Assembly (NCBI RefSeq): GCF_003987015.1
Contig: NZ_PIPQ01000001.1
Span: 310,001-374,000, forward strand
Direction of reading: 5' to 3'
Length of the DNA stretch: 64,000 nucleotides
Source: Aliidiomarina taiwanensis
Lineage (GTDB): Bacteria > Pseudomonadota > Gammaproteobacteria > Enterobacterales > Alteromonadaceae
Each line of letters begins with the position of its first letter. Position 1 is the first letter of the stretch. This document shows positions 10,323 through 19,580 of this stretch, in pieces. The notes under the pieces were generated by a model. That model did no database searches, had not been told where the DNA came from, and saw only the letters and a list, made by a program, of their open reading frames with translations. The position numbers were made by a program, and so were the translations under genes.

Positions 10323-11328
10323 GAGCGCCTCCTGCTTGCTGTACTTTCTTTTTCTTATCGAACACGTCGTAGGCTTGCACAATACGCTGCACAACAGGGT
10401 GTCTTACCACATCTGTTGCGGTAAAGAAGGTAAAGCTAATATCTTCAACGTCATGCAATATTTCAATGGCTTGGCGTAAGCCTGAACGCTGGCCACGTGG
10501 TAAATCCACTTGTGTAATATCGCCCGTAATAATGGCTTTTGAGTTAAAGCCGATACGGGTTAAAAACATTTTCATTTGTTCTGGCGTGGTATTTTGGCTT
10601 TCATCTAAAATAATGAAGGCGTCATTTAAGGTGCGCCCTCGCATATACGCCAAAGGGGCAACTTCAATGACGTTACGCTCGATAAGTCGCTCGACTTTTT
10701 CAAACCCAAGCATTTCAAACAAAGCGTCGTACAAGGGCCGTAAATAAGGGTCAACTTTTTGTGCTAAATCCCCAGGCAAGAACCCTAGTTTTTCCCCAGC
10801 TTCTACTGCAGGGCGGGTTAATAAAATACGACGTACTTCTTGGCGTTCTAACGCGTCCACGGCAGCGGCCACCGCGAGGTAGGTTTTTCCTGTCCCGGCA
10901 GGCCCGATACCAAAATTAATGTCGTGGTTCAAAATAGCGCGTACATAACTTTGTTGGTTCGGATTGCGAGGTTTCACTAAGCCGCGTTTAGTTTTAATGG
11001 TGGTTTGCTGGTCTTCAACAAACTCCACGTCTTGCTCCAGCGCTTTGCTTGCTTGAATGGCCATGTGCACTTGGTCTGGCTCTATGTCTGCAGCTTTTCC
11101 CTTCACAGGCGCTGTTTCTATGTAGAGATCGCGCAAGATCTGGCTGGCGCTTAATCGGCCCATAGGCGGGCCGATAATTTCGAAATGATTGTCGCGGTAA
11201 TGAATATCCACGCCAAGCCGACGTTCAATGTGCTTGATATTGTCGTCGAACGGGCCGCAAAGACTTGCCAGTCTTTTACTGTCTGAGGGTTCTAAATAAA
11301 TCTCAAAGGTATCCGGTTTACTACTCAA
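10306..11328 (-). CDS. ybeZ: PhoH-like ATPase YbeZ
   Basis: PhoH-family NTPase that partners YbeY in RNA processing. The protein is 340 residues, with an N-terminal KH-like region containing [10 protein letters not shown]. The Walker A motif G-P-A-G-T-G-K-T is at residues 142-149, and I-I-L-D-E-S-Q-N serves as Walker B. No in-frame ATG is suitable. The TTG at 11328 has GGAGAG about 6 bases upstream and gives the expected N-terminus, so TTG is the likely start. It lies 19 bases after miaB. Confidence 0.94.
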   Translation of the reverse strand: MSSKPDTFEIYLEPSDSKRLASLCGPFDDNIKHIERRLGVDIHYRDNHFEIIGPPMGRLSASQILRDLYIETAPVKGKAADIEPDQVHMAIQASKALEQDVEFVEDQQTTIKTKRGLVKPRNPNQQSYVRAILNHDINFGIGPAGTGKTYLAVAAAVDALERQEVRRILLTRPAVEAGEKLGFLPGDLAQKVDPYLRPLYDALFEMLGFEKVERLIERNVIEVAPLAYMRGRTLNDAFIILDESQNTTPEQMKMFLTRIGFNSKAIITGDITQVDLPRGQRSGLRQAIEILHDVEDISFTFFTATDVVRHPVVQRIVQAYDVFDKKKKVQQAGGAHERPD

Positions 11329-11347
11329 TCAAGCTCTCCAAATGTGT

Positions 11348-12775
11348 TTAAGGAACAAACTGAACAACGCCAATGTCATCGGCTAGGTCGGTTTTTCGCT
11401 GTAAAATCGACTGTGGCGACATGCTAATACGTAAGCCCATGTCGGCTTCTTCACGAACCAATTCACCTCGTAAGGAGTTTGGACGCGCTTCAGTAATACG
11501 CACGTCAACAAACTTCCCTATCATGTCAGGGCGTCCTTCAAAGTTGACCACACGGTTGTTCTCGGTGCGTCCAGCAAGCTCCATCGGGTTCTTTTTAGAA
11601 GGGCCTATGACCAAAATACGCTGTTCTGTGTCTAACATTTGGCGTGCATGGCGCTGAGCTTGTTGGTTAATTCTGTCTTGCAAAATTTGCAGGCGTTGCT
11701 TTTTCACCTCATCGCTTACGTCGTCAGGTAAGTCGGCAGCAGGTGTGCCAGGACGCGCGCTGTAGATAAAGCTAAAGCTCATATCGAAGTCGATGTCTTG
11801 AATTAAGTCCATGGTTTGCTGGAAGTCCGCATCGGTTTCGCCAGGGAAGCCGATAATAAAGTCTGAAGACATAGCAATGTTAGGGCGGACTTTTCTTAGT
11901 TTCCGAATTTGCGATTTGTATTCAAGTGCCATGTGGCCACGCTTCATTAACGCGAGTATTCGGTCGGAACCACTCTGTACAGGTAGGTGCAAATGGCTGA
12001 CTAATTCAGGAATAGTTTCGTAAGCTGCAATAATGTCATCGGTAAATTCAACCGGATGCGACGTGGTATAACGAATTCGGTCGATACCATCAATGGCGGC
12101 TACTAAGTGTAATAACTCAGCGAATGTGCACTCAGTTCCATCGTGGTTTTCGCCTAAGTAGGCATTCACATTTTGGCCTAGTAAGTTGACTTCACGCACG
12201 CCTTGCTCGGCCAATTGGGCAATTTCAAACAAGACATCGTCAACGGGCCGGCTGACTTCTTCACCGCGGGTGTAAGGTACAACACAGAACGTGCAGTATT
12301 TGCTACAGCCTTCCATAATAGACACGAATGCACTAGGGCCTTCAGCGACGGGCTCGGGTAAACGATCAAACTTTTCTATTTCTGGAAAGGAAACGTCGAT
12401 AACGGAACCCTCGCCAGACTCAAGCTGTGCCAGCATGCTCGGTAGGCGATGTAAAGTTTGCGGACCAAACACAAGGTCGACAAAAGGCGCACGGGAACGA
12501 ATGGCAGCTCCTTCTTGGGAAGCTACGCAGCCACCTACACCAATGACTAAACCGGGCTTTTCGTCTTTCAAGTTTTTCCAACGGCCCAGTTGGTGGAACA
12601 CTTTTTCTTGTGCTTTTTCACGTATTGAGCAAGTGTTCAGCAGCAGCAAATCAGCGTCCTCTGGCTCAGCGGTTGGCTCGTATCCAAGCTGTGCGTGTAA
12701 TAGGTCGGCCATTTTGCTCGAGTCATACTCGTTCATTTGGCAGCCCCATGTTTTGATATAGACTTTCTTTGCCAT
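11348..12775 (-). CDS. miaB: tRNA-2-methylthio-N6-dimethylallyladenosine synthase MiaB
   Basis: Radical-SAM methylthiotransferase that modifies A37 of tRNAs reading U-starting codons. The protein is 475 residues from the ATG at 12775. The N-terminal MTTase domain carries the auxiliary cluster cysteines 12, 49 and 83. The radical-SAM motif C-S-K-Y-C-T-F-C supplies Cys 157, 161 and 164, and a TRAM domain is at the C-terminus. A TTG further upstream adds non-conserved residues. It heads the miaB-ybeZ-ybeY-corC-lnt operon as in E. coli. Confidence 0.97.
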   Translation of the reverse strand: MAKKVYIKTWGCQMNEYDSSKMADLLHAQLGYEPTAEPEDADLLLLNTCSIREKAQEKVFHQLGRWKNLKDEKPGLVIGVGGCVASQEGAAIRSRAPFVDLVFGPQTLHRLPSMLAQLESGEGSVIDVSFPEIEKFDRLPEPVAEGPSAFVSIMEGCSKYCTFCVVPYTRGEEVSRPVDDVLFEIAQLAEQGVREVNLLGQNVNAYLGENHDGTECTFAELLHLVAAIDGIDRIRYTTSHPVEFTDDIIAAYETIPELVSHLHLPVQSGSDRILALMKRGHMALEYKSQIRKLRKVRPNIAMSSDFIIGFPGETDADFQQTMDLIQDIDFDMSFSFIYSARPGTPAADLPDDVSDEVKKQRLQILQDRINQQAQRHARQMLDTEQRILVIGPSKKNPMELAGRTENNRVVNFEGRPDMIGKFVDVRITEARPNSLRGELVREEADMGLRISMSPQSILQRKTDLADDIGVVQFVP

Positions 12776-12877
12776 GCGATTCACTTTACCTTGCTTACGT
12801 TCAAAAAGGGGGGCCATTTTACCTTGTTCCAAGCTGCGATGCTAGGTTTCCCCTGTGTCTGTCTATTTTCCCTTTGT

Positions 12878-13723
12878 CTAACGCTTTAAGGTGAGGTACC
12901 CCGCGCTGAGGATAATGACAAACCCTGCCACCATGTAAGACGTAATGGCCTCGCCCCAGAATAAATAACCGAGTAAAGCAGCAAAAATAACCGAACTGTA
13001 AGTGAACACTCCCACTTGAGAAGGCGGTGCAATACTAAAGGCGCGGGTCATGGCCAGTTGGCCGATAACGGCGAACAAACCAATCCCAAGAATACCCAGC
13101 CAAGCGCTAAGCGGGATCGGCTGCCAGCGAATGAGTAATGGGAAAAACGAAAGCACTGAGGCAAAGAAAGAAAAATAAAACACAATTTTGCTTGGTGACT
13201 CAGTAGCCGAGAGTTTTCGGATCATGGTTTTTGTCCAAGCGGCAAAAATAGCGGCGATAAAGGCGACGCCGACCATAGGGTGTAACGCTTGCTGGGCGGG
13301 ATTCAAGAACACAAAGGCGCCGACAAACCCCAAGGCAATGGTGGCAAAAAGGCGGGGGCGAATGTGCTCTTTCAGCCAGAAATAACTAATAATTGGAATG
13401 AGGAATGGCGCCAGAAGCAACACTAAAGTGGCCTGTGCTAATGGAATAGTGGCAATCACTAAGAAAAATAGATACATAGCGGCTATACCAAAAACGGCGC
13501 GAAGAATATGTAAGCCAAACTGCTCGGTTCGGAACGCAGTTGCTCGCTTGCGGTAGAGCCAGGGAAGTAACACCAATAGCGCAAAAAGGTTGCGGAAAAA
13601 CACCAAATGTTCAAAGGGGAGCTGGGCACTGGTGTGTTTCACCAAAGCACTCACACCAGCGAAGCACAATTCTGCCAGCAAGACTAAGGCTGACGCAATA
13701 ACGAAGGGAGGAATATTTAGCAT
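12878..13723 (-). CDS. EamA/DMT-family inner-membrane transporter
   Basis: Drug/metabolite-transporter superfamily protein, 281 residues from the ATG at 13723, with about ten membrane helices arranged as two EamA repeats. The second repeat has the sequence F-A-V-I-G-Q-L-A-M-T-R-A. The substrate is not predictable; relatives export amino acids or other small metabolites. The start is chosen because the upstream in-frame extension is polar, not membrane-like, and lacks a ribosome-binding site. It is divergent from the ubiF-like gene, with about 100 bases between them. Confidence 0.88.
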   Translation of the reverse strand: MLNIPPFVIASALVLLAELCFAGVSALVKHTSAQLPFEHLVFFRNLFALLVLLPWLYRKRATAFRTEQFGLHILRAVFGIAAMYLFFLVIATIPLAQATLVLLLAPFLIPIISYFWLKEHIRPRLFATIALGFVGAFVFLNPAQQALHPMVGVAFIAAIFAAWTKTMIRKLSATESPSKIVFYFSFFASVLSFFPLLIRWQPIPLSAWLGILGIGLFAVIGQLAMTRAFSIAPPSQVGVFTYSSVIFAALLGYLFWGEAITSYMVAGFVIILSAGYLTLKR

Positions 13724-13824
13724 GTGTACCTGGGCCGGAAACTTTATGAAGGCAGATCTTATCATGCAGCGGGGGTTACGGCATACTATGGCCATAGAAG
13801 GGTTAATTGCAGGTAATGAGAGAT

Positions 13825-14991
13825 ATGACAGATATAACCACATCAGCCCTCATTGTGGGTGGTGGTATGGTGGGCGCAAGCTTGGCTATAGGTTTGGCCC
13901 GGCAAGGAAAGCAGGTAGTGGTGCTAGACCCTAAATTCATTCACCAATGGGATAAAAACAGTGAGTATGACTTGCGTATATCTGCTGTTACTCACGACAA
14001 TATCGAGCTGTTGGAGCAACTGGGTGTTTGGTCGCGTATACAGGACTGTCGCCTGTACCCATTCCATCAATTGGCGGTAAGTGACTCTCCCGAGCATTGG
14101 TTAGAGCTTGGTGATGCCAACGGAAGCAAGCCCCTTGGCTATATGATAGAAAATAAAGTGATGCAGCACGCTTTGTTTTTAGAAATGACTGCCTATGACT
14201 CTATTCAGTGTCTAGAAACCTCCCTCGAACACTTATGCCCAGGGTCGCAGCAGGCGACCACAGTGGACGGACATATAATACGTTTTGACTTAGTGTTTGG
14301 CTGTGACGGAGCCCATTCACAAGTACGCAGCCAAAGTGGTATAGGGGTCGCGGGGCGTGACTATGGTCAACGTTGCTTACTCAGCATTGTTGAAACAGAG
14401 CAGCAAGTACCTGCGCGCACTTGGGAGTTATTTAAAGACCGTGAAATTCATGCTTTATTGCCCTTAGCAAATAAATATGCCTGTTGTATTTTATACGGAA
14501 GCTCGGACCAAGTTGCCGCTTGGCAAGCAAGTAAAGAAAGCATGGCAGGCGAATTAAAAGAACGCTTTACGCCCTATATAGGCGCTTTTAAAGTGCAAAA
14601 CTATGCCAGTTTTCCCTTGATCCGACAAAGTGCTCTGCGTTACGTACAGTGCCCTACGGTTCTGCTAGGGGATGCGGCTCATAGCATTCATCCTATGGCA
14701 GGGCAGGGAGTAAACTTAGGCTTCCGTGATGTCAAAGCATTGCTAGAAGCAGTTCAGTCGCAAGCATTGACGCCCACAACAGAGCGAGCCGCTGCATTAA
14801 CCAGGTTTCAGCGCATGCGGCGCATTGACAACGAAACGATGGCCCATGCTATGGATGTCATTGGGTGGGGATTTCATGCAGAAAAACAGCCGGTGCCAGT
14901 GCTGCGACGTGCCCTGTTAAAGGGTTTACAAGCATTTGCTCCTGGCCGCAGTATCATGACAGCCTATGCCAGCGGAGTCTGGAAGCTATAA
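13825..14991 (+). CDS. ubiF: UbiF/UbiH-family FAD hydroxylase of ubiquinone synthesis
   Basis: Flavoprotein monooxygenase, 388 residues. The FAD-binding GxGxxG motif is G-G-G-M-V-G-A-S near the N-terminus, G-C-D-G-A-H-S lies in the middle, and the second FAD motif is G-D-A-A-H-S-I-H-P-M-A-G-Q-G-V-N. Position next to miaB and a Met/Leu/Gln tRNA cluster is exactly that of E. coli ubiF (the C6 hydroxylase). UbiH or UbiI-type specificity cannot be excluded by reading. Starts at TTG 13807, ATG 13816 or ATG 13825 are possible; 13825 gives the N-terminal length of E. coli UbiF. Confidence 0.87.
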   Translation: MTDITTSALIVGGGMVGASLAIGLARQGKQVVVLDPKFIHQWDKNSEYDLRISAVTHDNIELLEQLGVWSRIQDCRLYPFHQLAVSDSPEHWLELGDANGSKPLGYMIENKVMQHALFLEMTAYDSIQCLETSLEHLCPGSQQATTVDGHIIRFDLVFGCDGAHSQVRSQSGIGVAGRDYGQRCLLSIVETEQQVPARTWELFKDREIHALLPLANKYACCILYGSSDQVAAWQASKESMAGELKERFTPYIGAFKVQNYASFPLIRQSALRYVQCPTVLLGDAAHSIHPMAGQGVNLGFRDVKALLEAVQSQALTPTTERAAALTRFQRMRRIDNETMAHAMDVIGWGFHAEKQPVPVLRRALLKGLQAFAPGRSIMTAYASGVWKL

Positions 14992-14994
14992 AGC

Positions 14995-15021
14995 AAAAAA
15001 GTCGCTCGAGGCGACTTTTTT
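14995..15021. terminator. Bidirectional rho-independent terminator
   Basis: Five-base-pair GC stem GTCGC/GCGAC flanked by A6 on the left and T6 on the right, so it reads as a terminator on both strands. It begins just after the ubiF stop and also closes the oppositely oriented tRNA operon. Confidence 0.85.
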
Positions 15022-15049
15022 AGCATATGCACTTAGCTTTTTTCTAAAT

Positions 15050-15134
15050 TGGTGCGGACGGAGAGACTTGAACTCTCACGCCGTGAAGCACTGGAACCTA
15101 AATCCAGCGTGTCTACCAATTCCACCACGTCCGC
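15050..15134 (-). tRNA. tRNA-Leu (anticodon TAG)
   Basis: An 85-base class II tRNA with encoded CCA at 15050-15052. The acceptor stem begins GCGGACG and the anticodon arm is CTGGA-TTTAGGT-TCCAG, giving anticodon TAG. It is the last gene of the minus-strand tRNA operon and differs from the second tRNA-Leu copy by one base in the variable arm. Confidence 0.96.
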
Positions 15135-15145
15135 AATTTAGAAAA

Positions 15146-15220
15146 TGGCTGGGGTACCAGGATTTGAACCTAGGAATGGCGGGATCAAAACCCGCTGCCT
15201 TACCACTTGGCTATACCCCA
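15146..15220 (-). tRNA. tRNA-Gln (anticodon TTG)
   Basis: A 75-base tRNA with encoded CCA at 15146-15148. The acceptor stem is TGGGGTA/TACCCCA and the anticodon arm is GCGGG-TTTTGAT-CCCGC, giving anticodon TTG. It differs from the neighbouring copy at one D-loop base. Confidence 0.96.
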
Positions 15221-15276
15221 ACGGTTTTCAGCTACTTTGCAGTTGTGGGTACTTTAAGTATTTTCATCAAAGAAAA

Positions 15277-15351
15277 TGGCTGGGGTACCAGGATTTGAAC
15301 CTAGGAATGGCGGGATCAAAACCCGCTGCCTTACCGCTTGGCTATACCCCA
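15277..15351 (-). tRNA. tRNA-Gln (anticodon TTG), second copy
   Basis: A 75-base tRNA nearly identical to the 15146-15220 gene, with encoded CCA at 15277-15279 and the same anticodon arm. It has a G where the other copy has an A in the D-loop (plus-strand reading). Tandem duplication is the simplest origin. Confidence 0.96.
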
Positions 15352-15364
15352 ACTGTCTTAAAGT

Positions 15365-15449
15365 TGGTGCGGACGGAGAGACTTGAACTCTCACGCCGTG
15401 AGGCACTGGAACCTAAATCCAGCGTGTCTACCAATTCCACCACGTCCGC
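15365..15449 (-). tRNA. tRNA-Leu (anticodon TAG), second copy
   Basis: An 85-base class II tRNA with CCA at 15365-15367 and the same anticodon arm as the 15050-15134 gene; one base differs in the variable arm. The spacer to the following tRNA-Gln is only 13 bases. Confidence 0.96.
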
Positions 15450-15462
15450 ATGAATGATTATT

Positions 15463-15539
15463 TGGTGGCTATGGCGGGATTCGAACCTGCGACCCCATCA
15501 TTATGAGTGATGTGCTCTAACCAACTGAGCTACATAGCC
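15463..15539 (-). tRNA. tRNA-Met (anticodon CAT), elongator
   Basis: A 77-base tRNA with encoded CCA at 15463-15465. The anticodon arm is CATCA-CTCATAA-TGATG. The body is close to E. coli elongator tRNA-Met (metT) rather than to initiator or to the lysidine-modified tRNA-Ile, and the first acceptor pair is matched, as expected for an elongator. It is the first gene of the tRNA operon. Confidence 0.93.
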
Positions 15540-15582
15540 GTCAATAAACATTTCATTGCCACACTGCGAGTGTGCGGAGCGC

Positions 15583-15611
15583 ATTATGCGAATACTGTCC
15601 GCATACGTCAA
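15583..15611 (-). promoter_or_regulatory. Sigma70 promoter of the tRNA operon
   Basis: On the minus strand, -35 TTGACG (15606-15611), a 17-base spacer and -10 CATAAT (15583-15588). The -10 is followed by a GC-rich discriminator (GCGCTCCGC), the signature of stringently controlled stable-RNA promoters. It lies about 45 bases upstream of tRNA-Met. Confidence 0.85.
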
Positions 15612-15688
15612 CCTCTTTTCGTGAAAAAATTGCATTTTAATGTTCAAGTGGTCAAAAAAGAGCTGCTTTGACTAGAACTTGAGCAAAA

Positions 15689-16357
15689 TCACCACGGGAG
15701 CACTTCGCCATTGCTATGCCAAAAGGTGCCAGAGGTTTCTAGAGTGAGCTCTTGAATACGTTGTCTTAGTCTTTTAGCCGCCTCATCTGCTGAAATATCA
15801 CCCGCTTGATTCACCATATCCGTTTGTACAAAGCCAGGGTGCAACAAGGCAACGGCGATGCCGTTTGGTTTTAGATCGCAGGCGAGGGAAACACCCGCAG
15901 CATTCAAAGCCGCTTTCGACATGCGATAGCCATAGTACCCACCGCTGGTGTTGTCGGCAAGAGAACCCATTCTACTGGTAATGAGGGCTACTTTGCTGCC
16001 CGATTGCAAATGGGGTAGTAAGCCTAACGTGAGCTGCAATGGTGCTAAGGCATTCACATTAAACTGTTGCTTGATATCCTCAACGGGGGCGCAATCGAGG
16101 GTTTCCCGAGTCAGAATGCCCGCATTTTGAATCAAAATATCGAGCTTGGTGTCGCCAAGTTCGCTGCCAATAGCTTCCGCTGCACGTATACTAGTGACGT
16201 CGACGCCTTCAATAACCGTCACATTATTCAGAGCCTTCAATGCATCAGAGGCTCTGCGACAAACAGCATACACCTGATGCCCTGCGGCAGAATATTGTTG
16301 AGCGAAGGCTAAACCTATGCCTCGGTTCGCACCTGTAATTAAAACATTTAAACTCAT
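15689..16357 (-). CDS. Short-chain dehydrogenase/reductase
   Basis: NAD(P)-dependent SDR oxidoreductase of unknown substrate, 222 residues. The cofactor motif T-G-A-N-R-G-I-G is at residues 8-15, the structural N-A-G at I-Q-N-A-G, the catalytic Ser in L-I-T-S-R, and the Y-x-x-x-K pair in Y-R-M-S-K. The start has an AGGAGT Shine-Dalgarno. It follows fumC by 9 bases and may be cotranscribed, but no functional link is evident. Confidence 0.9.
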   Translation of the reverse strand: MSLNVLITGANRGIGLAFAQQYSAAGHQVYAVCRRASDALKALNNVTVIEGVDVTSIRAAEAIGSELGDTKLDILIQNAGILTRETLDCAPVEDIKQQFNVNALAPLQLTLGLLPHLQSGSKVALITSRMGSLADNTSGGYYGYRMSKAALNAAGVSLACDLKPNGIAVALLHPGFVQTDMVNQAGDISADEAAKRLRQRIQELTLETSGTFWHSNGEVLPW

Positions 16358-16366
16358 GTATGACTC

Positions 16367-17743
16367 CTATTTTTTACTTTTCGTTAGCTTTACTGGGTCT
16401 AGTAGCTCTGCTAACTCTTCCTTGGGTATATCGGTTTCTTCCGCTGCAACATCCAGAATAGGGCGCTGCTCTTGGTAGGCCTTTTTGGCAATGGCTGCGG
16501 CTTTGTCATACCCAATAATTGGGTTTAATGCTGTGACCAAGATGGGATTGCGCTGGAGTGAGTCATTAAGATTTTCAGTGTTTATGCGCAATGGCTGTAT
16601 GCACTGGTCCGCTAGCGCATAGGCACTGCTAGTCATAAGCTCAATGCTTTGTAGCAGATTATACGCAATGACCGGCAACATCACATTCAATTGAAAGTTG
16701 CCTGACTGGCCAGCAATGTTAATGGTCGTCTGGTTACCCAGTGTTTGTGCGCAGGCCATACAAACGGCTTCTGGTACCACGGGGTTTACTTTGCCTGGCA
16801 TAATGCTTGAACCAGGTTGCAAGGTCGGGAGCGTTATTTCTGCAAGTCCAGCAAGCGGACCACTGTTCATCCAGCGTATGTCGTTGCTAATTTTCATAAA
16901 TGCCGTAGCGAGGGAACTGACAGAACCAGCGGTTGCTACGGCAATGTCTTGACCAGCAATACCTGAAAAGGGGTTTTCTGCTGCAGTAAAGGGTTGCTCA
17001 GTAAAGGCACTTAAACACTCATTAAAGCGTTTAGCAAATTCCGGGTGGCTATTGACACCTGTGCCAATTGCCGTTCCTCCCTGGGGCAGAGCTCGAAGCT
17101 GAGGCAATAACGCCTGCAAGCGCTCGCTGGCAAGTTGTACTTGATTAGCCCAAGCCCGTAGCTCTTGACCCAGGGTGAGTGGCATCGCGTCCATCAAGTG
17201 CGTTCGCCCCGTTTTAACCACATGATCAAGCTCTGCAGCTTTGGTTTCTGTCACTTCGACGAGATGAGCCAAAGCGGGCAGTAATTTTCGAGTAATACGG
17301 CGGGTGGTGCTGAGTTGAATGGCCGTTGGTATAACGTCGTTACTACTTTGTCCAAGGTTGACGTCGTCGTTCGGTGAAATCGCAAGCCCTGTGTGGTTGC
17401 TTGCCAAATGAGCGAGTACTTCGTTCACGTTCATATTGGTACTGGTGCCTGAGCCTGTTTGAAACACACCGACAGGGAACTCGCCTTGCCAGCGCCCCTC
17501 AAACACTTCCAGGGCAGCCTGCATAATAGCGTCTGCTTTTTCTTTCGCAAGCACACCTAAGCTGGCATTTGCCTCAGCGGCGCAATACTTAATAAGAGCT
17601 ACGGAGCGAATAAACGCAAAGGGCAACTGCACTTCACTGAAGTGAAAGTTATCAATTGCCCGCTGGGTTTGGGCACCATAAAGTGCATCGACCGGAACTT
17701 CCACTTCGCCTAAGCTGTCTCGTTCAATTCTATACTTAACCAT
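16367..17743 (-). CDS. fumC: Fumarate hydratase class II
   Basis: Iron-independent fumarase of the TCA cycle, 458 residues from the ATG at 17743. The family signature G-S-S-I-M-P-G-K-V-N-P is present, as are T-G-S-G-T-S-T-N-M-N and G-R-T-H-L-M-D-A, matching fumarase more than aspartase. An AAGGAAGG Shine-Dalgarno lies just upstream of this ATG, so the earlier in-frame start at 17761 is not used. Confidence 0.92.
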   Translation of the reverse strand: MVKYRIERDSLGEVEVPVDALYGAQTQRAIDNFHFSEVQLPFAFIRSVALIKYCAAEANASLGVLAKEKADAIMQAALEVFEGRWQGEFPVGVFQTGSGTSTNMNVNEVLAHLASNHTGLAISPNDDVNLGQSSNDVIPTAIQLSTTRRITRKLLPALAHLVEVTETKAAELDHVVKTGRTHLMDAMPLTLGQELRAWANQVQLASERLQALLPQLRALPQGGTAIGTGVNSHPEFAKRFNECLSAFTEQPFTAAENPFSGIAGQDIAVATAGSVSSLATAFMKISNDIRWMNSGPLAGLAEITLPTLQPGSSIMPGKVNPVVPEAVCMACAQTLGNQTTINIAGQSGNFQLNVMLPVIAYNLLQSIELMTSSAYALADQCIQPLRINTENLNDSLQRNPILVTALNPIIGYDKAAAIAKKAYQEQRPILDVAAEETDIPKEELAELLDPVKLTKSKK

Positions 17744-17817
17744 GACACCTTCCTTTGCCAATAAAACATACTTATAGAGTGGGCGGCTTCGTCGTACAAT
17801 TCAACTCCTTTAGGCAT

Positions 17818-17844
17818 AAAAAAACCGGCAAAAGCCGGTTTTTT
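17818..17844. terminator. Bidirectional rho-independent terminator
   Basis: Stem AACCGGC/GCCGGTT with an AAAA loop, flanked by A-rich and T-rich tracts on either side. On the minus strand it lies between fumC and ychF, downstream of the ychF stop (17860). Confidence 0.85.
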
Positions 17845-17859
17845 AAAAGAGAGAAGAGG

Positions 17860-18951
17860 TTACACGTTAAAGCGGAAGTGAATCACGTCACCGTCTTTAA
17901 CAATGTAGTCTTTACCTTCTAAACGCCATTTACCGGCGTCTTTTGCACCTTGTTCACCATTGTGGGCAATAAAGTCGTCGTAGCTGACCACTTCAGCACG
18001 AATAAAGCCTTTTTCGAAGTCCGTATGGATAACACCTGCGGCTTGGGGTGCCGTAGAGTTCACACGCACTGTCCAGGCTCGGACTTCCTTTACACCCGCT
18101 GTGAAGTAGGTATGTAGGTTTAATAAGTCGTAGCCACCACGAATGACGCGGTTTAAACCTGGCTCGCTTAATCCCATAGAAGCAATGAACTCTTCTTTTT
18201 CTTCATCTTCAAGTTCAGCAATTTCTGACTCGATGGCAGCACAGACAGGTACGACAATTGCGTTTTCCTTGGCTGCAATTTCCTTCACCATGTCCATGTA
18301 TGGGTTGTCTTCGAAGCCGTCTTCAGCAACGTTGCAGATATACATGGTGGGTTTTAAGGTGAGTAAGTTGTACGAACGAATGGTTTTACGCTCTTCGTCG
18401 TCAAGCTCAATGGAACGAGCCATTTCACCTTCTGTCAAAGCAGGTAATAGCTTCTCCAGCACAGACATTTCGGCTTTAGCCTGCTTGTCACCACCTTTGG
18501 CTTTTTTGCCTAAGCGGTGAATGGCTTTTTCTACTGAGTCGAGGTCGGCTAAAGCAAGCTCAGTGTTAATAATTTCAATATCGTCTTGCGGACTTACTTT
18601 ACCAGCCACATGCACAATGTTTTCGTCGTCGAAACAGCGCACCACATGGCCAATTGCGTCGGTTTCACGGATGTTGGCTAAGAACTGGTTGCCTAAGCCT
18701 TCGCCTTTTGAAGCCCCTTGAACCAGCCCGGCTATATCCACAAACTCCATGGTGGTGGGCAACACCCGCTGTGGCTGCACTATTTTGGCTAAAGCAGTTA
18801 ACCGCTCGTCTGGAACCGGTACGACACCTGTATTTGGCTCTATGGTGCAGAAGGGAAAGTTTGCTGCTTCAATACCCGCTTTGGTTAATGCGTTGAATAG
18901 GGTTGACTTACCTACGTTGGGTAAACCAACAATGCCACATTTAAATCCCAT
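17860..18951 (-). CDS. ychF: Redox-regulated ribosome-binding ATPase YchF
   Basis: Obg-family P-loop ATPase (OLA1 homologue) that binds 70S ribosomes. The protein is 363 residues, the usual length. The G1 motif G-L-P-N-V-G-K-S is at residues 9-16, the switch region contains [10 protein letters not shown], and the C-terminal TGS domain ends D-V-I-H-F-R-F-N-V. The gene follows pth by 30 bases; pth-ychF is a conserved pair. Confidence 0.96.
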   Translation of the reverse strand: MGFKCGIVGLPNVGKSTLFNALTKAGIEAANFPFCTIEPNTGVVPVPDERLTALAKIVQPQRVLPTTMEFVDIAGLVQGASKGEGLGNQFLANIRETDAIGHVVRCFDDENIVHVAGKVSPQDDIEIINTELALADLDSVEKAIHRLGKKAKGGDKQAKAEMSVLEKLLPALTEGEMARSIELDDEERKTIRSYNLLTLKPTMYICNVAEDGFEDNPYMDMVKEIAAKENAIVVPVCAAIESEIAELEDEEKEEFIASMGLSEPGLNRVIRGGYDLLNLHTYFTAGVKEVRAWTVRVNSTAPQAAGVIHTDFEKGFIRAEVVSYDDFIAHNGEQGAKDAGKWRLEGKDYIVKDGDVIHFRFNV

Positions 18952-18981
18952 GAGAACACCTTTATTTGTTTAGACAGTGCA

Positions 18982-19566
18982 TTAGCGCACTGAGTGTAAG
19001 TACTGCTTGGCCTCGACCCAACCTTTGGCGAGGGCAAGATCTACGGCACGCACGGATTCATCAATAATACGTTCAATGGCGTCGCGTTCACTTTGCGGGG
19101 GCTTGCCTAACACATGCCCTGTCACGCGATCGCTGTGGCCAGGGTGGCCAATACCAATACGCAGTCGATGAAAATTATTGTTGTTACCAAAGCACCGAAT
19201 TATGTCTTTTAACCCGTTATGTCCGCCATGGCCACCACCTTGTTTAAAGCGGGCTACACCTGGGGGTAAGTCGAGTTCGTCGTGAACAACTAAAACCTGC
19301 TCTGGGGGCACCTTAAAAAAGTTCGCCAAGGGCGCCACAGACTGACCACTTTTATTCATAAAGGTCATGGGTTTGAGTAGGCGGGTATCGGGGTAAGGTG
19401 CTGGCATGCGGCCAGTGATACCAAAATATTTTGATTCGCTAGCTAATGGAGTCGAGAAGTGGCGTGCAAACTCGTCTATGAACCAAAACCCGGCATTGTG
19501 CCGGGTTTGTTCATATTCTGAGCCTGGATTACCAAGACCCACAATTAGGCGAATGTCAGCAGACAT
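18982..19566 (-). CDS. pth: Peptidyl-tRNA hydrolase
   Basis: Releases peptides from prematurely dropped peptidyl-tRNA. The protein is 194 residues. The N-terminal motif is V-G-L-G-N-P-G-S-E-Y with the catalytic His in T-R-H-N-A-G (residue 23). V-H-D-E-L-D-L-P-P-G and G-G-H-G-G-H-N-G-L-K carry the remaining active-site Asp and Asn. It follows rplY by 14 bases, as in many proteobacteria. Confidence 0.96.
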   Translation of the reverse strand: MSADIRLIVGLGNPGSEYEQTRHNAGFWFIDEFARHFSTPLASESKYFGITGRMPAPYPDTRLLKPMTFMNKSGQSVAPLANFFKVPPEQVLVVHDELDLPPGVARFKQGGGHGGHNGLKDIIRCFGNNNNFHRLRIGIGHPGHSDRVTGHVLGKPPQSERDAIERIIDESVRAVDLALAKGWVEAKQYLHSVR

Positions 19567-19580
19567 CCTGAACGACTCGC

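Noticed and set aside
15463-15539. tRNA with CAT anticodon as tRNA-Ile2 (lysidine type)
   Set aside because: Body sequence and anticodon arm match elongator tRNA-Met of E. coli much better.
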